A stretch of DNA of 45,786 nt, taken from assembly GCA_002391275.1 (NCBI GenBank), contig DGSC01000017.1, positions 126,559 through 172,344 on the forward strand, given 5' to 3'. The first letter of the stretch is position 1, and every line of letters begins with the position of its first letter. A model generated the notes under the pieces. It was not told the origin of the DNA and ran no database searches. It was given only the letters and a program-made list of their open reading frames with translations. Of the stretch, positions 41,830-45,786 are shown one piece after another. The stretch comes from Prevotellaceae bacterium UBA4372. GTDB taxonomy: Bacteria > Bacteroidota > Bacteroidia > Bacteroidales > Bacteroidaceae. The translations under genes and the position numbers were made by a program.

Positions 41830-42555
41830 ATGAAAGAATTCAAATTTAAGATAGACGGCAAGGATTACGAAGCTCAGGTAGCCGAACAGGACAATGGCAC
41901 CTTAGCCGTCACGCTCAATGGCAACACTTACGCTGTTGAAGTTCCCGCTCTGGCACATCACGCTGCCAAGCCTGTCGTTCATCATGCTGCCGCTCCCGCA
42001 GCAGTCACAACCCACGCTGCTCCTGCTGCCGCTCCTGCCGCTGCAGGCTCCGTTACAGCTCCCCTGCCCGGCACCATCAAGCAGATCCTCGTCAGCGATG
42101 GCCAGAAGGTGAAGAAGGGCGACACTATCATCACCATGGAAGCCATGAAGATGGAAAACGCCATCACGGCCGAGGCCGACGGTACCGTAGTAAAAGTACG
42201 CACAAGTGTAGGTGCAAGCGTCAACCAAGGTGATGTCCTCGTGGACTTCCAGTCAGCAGCGGCTCCTGCTGCAGCTCCCGCCGCAGCTCCTGCTCCGAAA
42301 CCCGCACCCGCCGCAGCTCCCGCTGCAGCTGCTCCCGCAGGCGCTCATGCTGTTGAGGCTCCTCTGCCTGGAACTATCAAGCAGGTGCTGGTCAGCGTAG
42401 GTCAAGAAGTAGCTGCCGGAGAGACTGTTGTAGTCATGGAAGCCATGAAGATGGAGAATAACATCACAGCTGAATTCGCTGGCAAGGTTGCAGCCGTCAA
42501 GGTAAACATAGGCGACCAAGTGCAGAGCGGACAAGCACTGGTGGAGCTCGCATAA
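41830..42555 (+). CDS. mmdC: Biotin carrier protein of methylmalonyl-CoA decarboxylase with two biotinyl domains
   Basis: Carries CO2 on biotin from MmdA to the membrane pump MmdB. The usual protein has one biotinyl domain at the end of an Ala/Pro linker (about 120-170 residues). Here 241 residues hold an N-terminal beta region (1-40), an Ala/Pro/His-rich linker, a first biotinyl domain (about 74-142) with EAMKMEN and Lys-107, a second Ala/Pro linker, and a second biotinyl domain (about 174-241) with EAMKMEN and Lys-207. Both lysines and their flanking residues are intact, exactly 100 residues apart, so both should be biotinylated by BirA. A recent tandem duplication is likely. Confidence 0.95.
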   Translation: MKEFKFKIDGKDYEAQVAEQDNGTLAVTLNGNTYAVEVPALAHHAAKPVVHHAAAPAAVTTHAAPAAAPAAAGSVTAPLPGTIKQILVSDGQKVKKGDTIITMEAMKMENAITAEADGTVVKVRTSVGASVNQGDVLVDFQSAAAPAAAPAAAPAPKPAPAAAPAAAAPAGAHAVEAPLPGTIKQVLVSVGQEVAAGETVVVMEAMKMENNITAEFAGKVAAVKVNIGDQVQSGQALVELA

Positions 42556-42590
42556 AGATTGGAATATTGAAATCTTGAATAATTAAAAAG

Positions 42591-43874
42591 ATGAAACAAT
42601 ATCTCAAGTATTTAGGTCTTCTCGCTGTGGCACTGATGATTCCCATGATGGCTTCAGCCCAAGACTTCTCGTTTGGCGACGCCATGAGCAAGTTCTTCGG
42701 TGAAATGGGCTTCACAAGCTTTTTCATTGGCGAGGGATGGAAGAATGCAGTGATGATTTGCATCGCCTGCTTCCTGCTTTACCTGGCCATCAAGAAGGAA
42801 TACGAACCGCTGCTGTTGCTGCCGATTGCTTTCGGTATGCTGCTGTCCAATATCCCTGACGCAGGCCTTTTCCACACTTCGATGTGGAACGACGAGTTTC
42901 TTAACCCCAACAGCCCTTATTTCCACAGCTACCGCCACGTGATGGCTGAGGGAGGTCTGCTCGATGTGCTCTACATAGGTGTCAAGGCTGGTGTCTATCC
43001 CTGCCTCATCTTCCTTGGCGTAGGAGCTATGACCGACTTCGGTCCCCTGATTGCCAACCCGAAGAGCTTGCTTTTAGGCGCTGCTGCACAGCTTGGCATC
43101 TTCGCCACCTTCCTGGTGACACAAATGGATTTCTTCGGTTTCAACCCAGCCGAGGCCGCTTCCATAGGTATCATCGGTGGTGCCGACGGTCCCACAGCTA
43201 TCTTCCTGACCTCGAAGCTGGCTCCTCATCTCCTCGGTCCTATCGCCGTGGCAGCCTATTCGTATATGGCTCTCGTGCCCGTCATCCAACCGCCTATCAT
43301 GCGCGCACTGACAACCGAGAAGGAACGTAAGATTCGTATGTCGCAGCTCCGCACCGTCTCGAAGAAGGAAAAAATTCTTTTCCCCATCATCGTGGCCATC
43401 ATTGTCAGCCTTATCCTTCCGAGTGCAGCTACGCTGATCGGTTGCCTCATGTTGGGCAACCTGATGAAGGAGAGCGGCGTTGTGGAGCGTCTGTCTAAGG
43501 CTGCTCAGAACGAGCTCAACAACATCGTCGTAATCTTCCTCGGTACCACTGTAGGCGCTACCGCTACAGCTGAAGCCTTCCTGAACTTCCGCACGATCAG
43601 CATCCTCTGTGTAGGTATCGTTGCTTTCGGTGTTGGTACAGCCGGTGGCGTGCTGCTGGCCAAGTTCATGAACCTCTTCCTGAAAGAAAAGATCAATCCG
43701 CTCATCGGCTCTGCAGGCGTTAGTGCCGTGCCTATGGCAGCCCGCGTCTCGCAGACAGAGGGTGCCAAAGCTGACCCGCGCAACTTCCTGCTCATGCACG
43801 CCATGGGTCCTAACGTTGCCGGTGTTATCGGCTCAGCCGTTGCAGCAGGTATCCTGCTTAGCTTCCTCGGTTAA
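42591..43874 (+). CDS. mmdB: Methylmalonyl-CoA decarboxylase beta subunit (Na+ pump)
   Basis: An integral membrane protein that decarboxylates carboxybiotin and exports Na+. The 427-residue protein has a hydrophobic N-terminal segment that ends in ASAQ and looks like a signal sequence, as in other Bacteroidetes OadB proteins, followed by about ten more membrane segments. The signature GIIGGADGPTAIFLTSKLAP contains the Asp essential for pumping, and the conserved NFRTISILC and GSAGVSAVPMAARVSQ regions are intact. It follows the biotin carrier by 35 bp without the hairpin element and ends the operon at a strong terminator. Confidence 0.97.
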   Translation: MKQYLKYLGLLAVALMIPMMASAQDFSFGDAMSKFFGEMGFTSFFIGEGWKNAVMICIACFLLYLAIKKEYEPLLLLPIAFGMLLSNIPDAGLFHTSMWNDEFLNPNSPYFHSYRHVMAEGGLLDVLYIGVKAGVYPCLIFLGVGAMTDFGPLIANPKSLLLGAAAQLGIFATFLVTQMDFFGFNPAEAASIGIIGGADGPTAIFLTSKLAPHLLGPIAVAAYSYMALVPVIQPPIMRALTTEKERKIRMSQLRTVSKKEKILFPIIVAIIVSLILPSAATLIGCLMLGNLMKESGVVERLSKAAQNELNNIVVIFLGTTVGATATAEAFLNFRTISILCVGIVAFGVGTAGGVLLAKFMNLFLKEKINPLIGSAGVSAVPMAARVSQTEGAKADPRNFLLMHAMGPNVAGVIGSAVAAGILLSFLG

Positions 43875-43900
43875 GCAACTCTGACAAGTACATAAACAGA

Positions 43901-43937
43901 AAAAGGCCTGTGTCACGTTGATGACACAGGCCTTTTT
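43901..43937. terminator. Bidirectional terminator between mmdB and cysQ
   Basis: A perfect 15-bp stem (43901-43915 with 43922-43936) whose A-rich and T-rich ends allow termination of mmdB on plus and cysQ on minus. Confidence 0.95.
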
Positions 43938-43955
43938 AATTAATTGAATTTTCGC

Positions 43956-44726
43956 TCATTTAACGATAAACCAAGGATTATGCAAATCTTCCTTGTTGTA
44001 GTGTAGCGGCTCGCCCGTTAATGCATCAACAACCTCTCGTCCTGCAGCACGGGCTATTGCATCGCCAGCGGCAGTATCCCATTCCATCGTGGGAGCATGG
44101 CGAGGATAGATGTCAGCCTTTCCTTCTGCAACCAAGCATATCTTCAAGCTAGAACCACTGCTGACAAGCTCCAAGTCAGGATGCTCACGACGCAGATTAT
44201 CGATGAAATCGGCTGTTTCTGGACTTAAATGACTACGGGAAGCAACCACGGTGTAAGGCCTATCGGTAGAATCAAGTGGTAACGTCAACTTAAGGCCATT
44301 CTCATCCTTATCTGCTCCTTCGCCTACTATTCCATAATATAATTGCTTTTTTACCGGGACATAGATGACGCCTAAAACAGGCTCACCGTTTTCTATGAGG
44401 GCAATGTTGACTGTGAATTCACCGTTGCGTTTGATGAATTCTTTCGTGCCGTCCAAAGGATCTACAATCCACAGGCGCTGCCAACCACATCGGACATCAT
44501 ACGGCAGATGAGCCCCTTCCTCACTCAGCACAGGTATTCCTGTTGGTTCGAGGAACATCATAATACGTGCGTGTGCGGCCTTGTCGGCCCGAGTCAGAGG
44601 CGAATTGTCGGCTTTACGCTCGATACCGAAGTCGGCGGCTGGATCGTCGTAGATGGCCATAATATCATGGCCAGCTTCTAAGGCAGCCCTAATTGCTGTT
44701 GCTAATAATTCTTTTTTCATATTCAT
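43956..44726 (-). CDS. cysQ: 3'(2'),5'-bisphosphate nucleotidase CysQ
   Basis: Hydrolyses adenosine 3',5'-bisphosphate to AMP, clearing an inhibitor made in sulfate assimilation. The 256-residue inositol-monophosphatase-fold protein shows the metal-site motifs KADNSPLTRADKAAH, VLSEEG, WIVDPLDGTKEFIKRNGEFTVN and, near the end, EWDTAAGDAIARAAG. The -7 box ends 4 nt from this ATG; an alternative ATG two codons in, at 44720 (MKKELLATAI), would give only a 10-nt spacing. The gene lies between the decarboxylase operon and mutA, which it interrupts. Confidence 0.95.
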   Translation of the reverse strand: MNMKKELLATAIRAALEAGHDIMAIYDDPAADFGIERKADNSPLTRADKAAHARIMMFLEPTGIPVLSEEGAHLPYDVRCGWQRLWIVDPLDGTKEFIKRNGEFTVNIALIENGEPVLGVIYVPVKKQLYYGIVGEGADKDENGLKLTLPLDSTDRPYTVVASRSHLSPETADFIDNLRREHPDLELVSSGSSLKICLVAEGKADIYPRHAPTMEWDTAAGDAIARAAGREVVDALTGEPLHYNKEDLHNPWFIVK

Positions 44727-44730
44727 TGTG

Positions 44731-44738
44731 CAAAGATA
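44731..44738 (-). promoter_or_regulatory. -7 promoter box for cysQ, almost touching the start codon
   Basis: The minus strand reads TATCTTTG, a TAnnTTTG match, ending 4 nt from the ATG at 44726. Confidence 0.65.
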
Positions 44739-44861
44739 GACATCTTTTGCAGAACGCCATAATCAGCCCTTTGATTTTTTGCTACATTATGCTTAAAAAA
44801 GTCCTTTTACGCGCACGTGCGAGCAATAATAATATTCTTCCCTTCGATTTTCGCCTGCAAA

Positions 44862-44893
44862 TTTGGCAACACAAACAAACTTTGCTAACTTTG
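44862..44893 (+). promoter_or_regulatory. Consensus promoter for mutA
   Basis: TTTG (44862-44865) and TAACTTTG (44886-44893) lie 20 bp apart, a full -33/-7 match. The leader to the ATG at 44957 is about 60 nt. Confidence 0.85.
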
Positions 44894-44956
44894 GCCGCTT
44901 TTAATAACGAAAAAACCTTAATTATTACACTTTAAACCTTAAACATTTAACTTACT

Positions 44957-45786
44957 ATGGCAGATAGTAAAGAAAAACTCTTCGCGGACTTCACCGCCCC
45001 GACCCGCCAGGAATGGCGCGACAAGATTGAGGTAGACCTCAAGGGCGCTGACTACGAGAAGAAAATGGTATGGCGAACCAACGAAGGTTTCTCCATGCAA
45101 CCCTTCTATCGTAAGGAGGATGTCGATCAGTTGGCAACGGTGAATGCCTTGCCGGGCGAGTTCCCTTACGTCAGAGGCAACAAGAAGGACAACAACCAGT
45201 GGTTTGTCCGTCAGAACATCGAAGAGGTCGATGCCAAGGCTGCTAACGCCAAGGCTCTCGACGTCCTGAACAAGGGCGTCAACAGCCTCGGTTTCCACGT
45301 GCCTGCCGACCAGTGCAACAAGGAGTATCTTGCAGCCCTGCTCAACGGCATCTGCGCCGACTGCGTTGAACTGAACTTCCGCACCTGCCAGCGCCACAGC
45401 GTTGAGCTGGCCGAGGCTCTCGTCGCTTACTTCACCGAGAAGGGCTACGACCTCGCTAAGCTCCAGGGCAGCATCAACTTCGACCCTATCTCGAAGATGC
45501 TCAAGAAGGGCAAGGACACAACGCCTGCCCTGCAGTTCGCTCCCGCACTCATCGCAGCTCTCGCCAAGCTGCCGCAGTTCCGCTGCATCAACGTCAACGC
45601 TGACCTCTTGAACAACAGCGGCGCTTACGTCTATCAGGAGCTCGGCTACGCTCTGGCATGGGCTGGCGAGTATCTCGATGAACTCGTTGAAGCCGGCGTG
45701 CCTGCAGAAGAAGCTGCCCGTCGCATCAAGTTCAACTTCGGCATCAGCGGCGTCTACTTCATGGAGATTGCCAAGTTCCGTGCCGC
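44957..45786 (+). CDS. mutA: Methylmalonyl-CoA mutase small subunit, 3' truncated by window edge
   Basis: Translating from ATG 44957 gives MADSKEKLFADFTAPTRQEW and a frame open to the window end (276 codons plus 2 nt). It matches the small, non-catalytic subunit of the B12-dependent mutase that turns succinyl-CoA into methylmalonyl-CoA: WRDKIEVDLKGADYEKKMVW at the N-terminus, FYRKEDV, then the degenerate barrel region with GSINFDPIS. The product of the mutase is the substrate of the mmdA-mmdB pump upstream (after epimerisation), so the two loci form one propionate pathway. It has its own consensus promoter. The large subunit mutB would be expected just outside the window. Confidence 0.92.
   Translation, partial: MADSKEKLFADFTAPTRQEWRDKIEVDLKGADYEKKMVWRTNEGFSMQPFYRKEDVDQLATVNALPGEFPYVRGNKKDNNQWFVRQNIEEVDAKAANAKALDVLNKGVNSLGFHVPADQCNKEYLAALLNGICADCVELNFRTCQRHSVELAEALVAYFTEKGYDLAKLQGSINFDPISKMLKKGKDTTPALQFAPALIAALAKLPQFRCINVNADLLNNSGAYVYQELGYALAWAGEYLDELVEAGVPAEEAARRIKFNFGISGVYFMEIAKFRA

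Overview
The window looks like the chromosome of a gut-type Bacteroidales bacterium, most likely a Prevotella relative. Three things point there: promoters carry the Bacteroidetes -7 box TAnnTTTG (several with a TTTG -33 box 19-21 bp upstream); proteins resemble Bacteroidales families, including a Bacteroidetes-type outer-membrane barrel and a large secreted protein with a Prevotella-like C-terminal tail; and energy metabolism uses the methylmalonyl-CoA decarboxylase sodium pump. No phage, IS element, rRNA or CRISPR array was seen. The species assignment is an inference.

Layout. 1-6030: the 3' part of gpmI, a 1338-aa secreted Ig-like repeat protein, a 52-aa ORF, then a tandem-repeat array. 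6031-10586: birA (-), tRNA-Gln (-), then an rsfS-ftsH-cdsA operon. 10598-17182: a 999-aa outer-membrane barrel, an HTH-only AraC protein divergent from rhaM, an orphan ABC ATPase and a GH20 hexosaminidase. 17601-21784: a four-gene minus-strand peptidase operon (C11 lipoprotein, unknown 99-104-aa protein, aminopeptidase P, C1B peptidase). 21866-28518: an orphan histidine kinase, then yceD-rpmF-fabH-era-[GH43]-der. 28873-39390: a glycan-degradation block (GH29-GH3 fusion plus TrhA on minus; GH2 and GH13 on plus) without SusC/SusD. 39612-43874: mmdA-oadG-mmdC-mmdB. 43956-45786: cysQ (-) and the start of mutA (+), which runs off the window.

How the genes work together. mutA and the mmd cluster form the succinate-to-propionate route (methylmalonyl-CoA mutase, then Na+-pumping decarboxylation). 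BirA would biotinylate the carrier MmdC, which here has two biotinyl domains. RsfS, L32, Era and Der act on ribosomes. CdsA and FabH act in lipid synthesis. The secreted glycosidases and peptidases supply sugars and peptides.

The most notable unexplained signal is a family of 22-bp direct repeats in four separate intergenic arrays (about 5911-6029, 17327-17457, 28739-28870 and 37177-37242). All lie 3' of genes and beside hairpins, and two end within 3 bp of a stop codon. Other unusual signals are heptanucleotide repeat tracts (one inside the GH2 coding region), a duplicated hairpin element inside the mmd operon, and promoters so close to start codons that leaderless mRNAs are likely.
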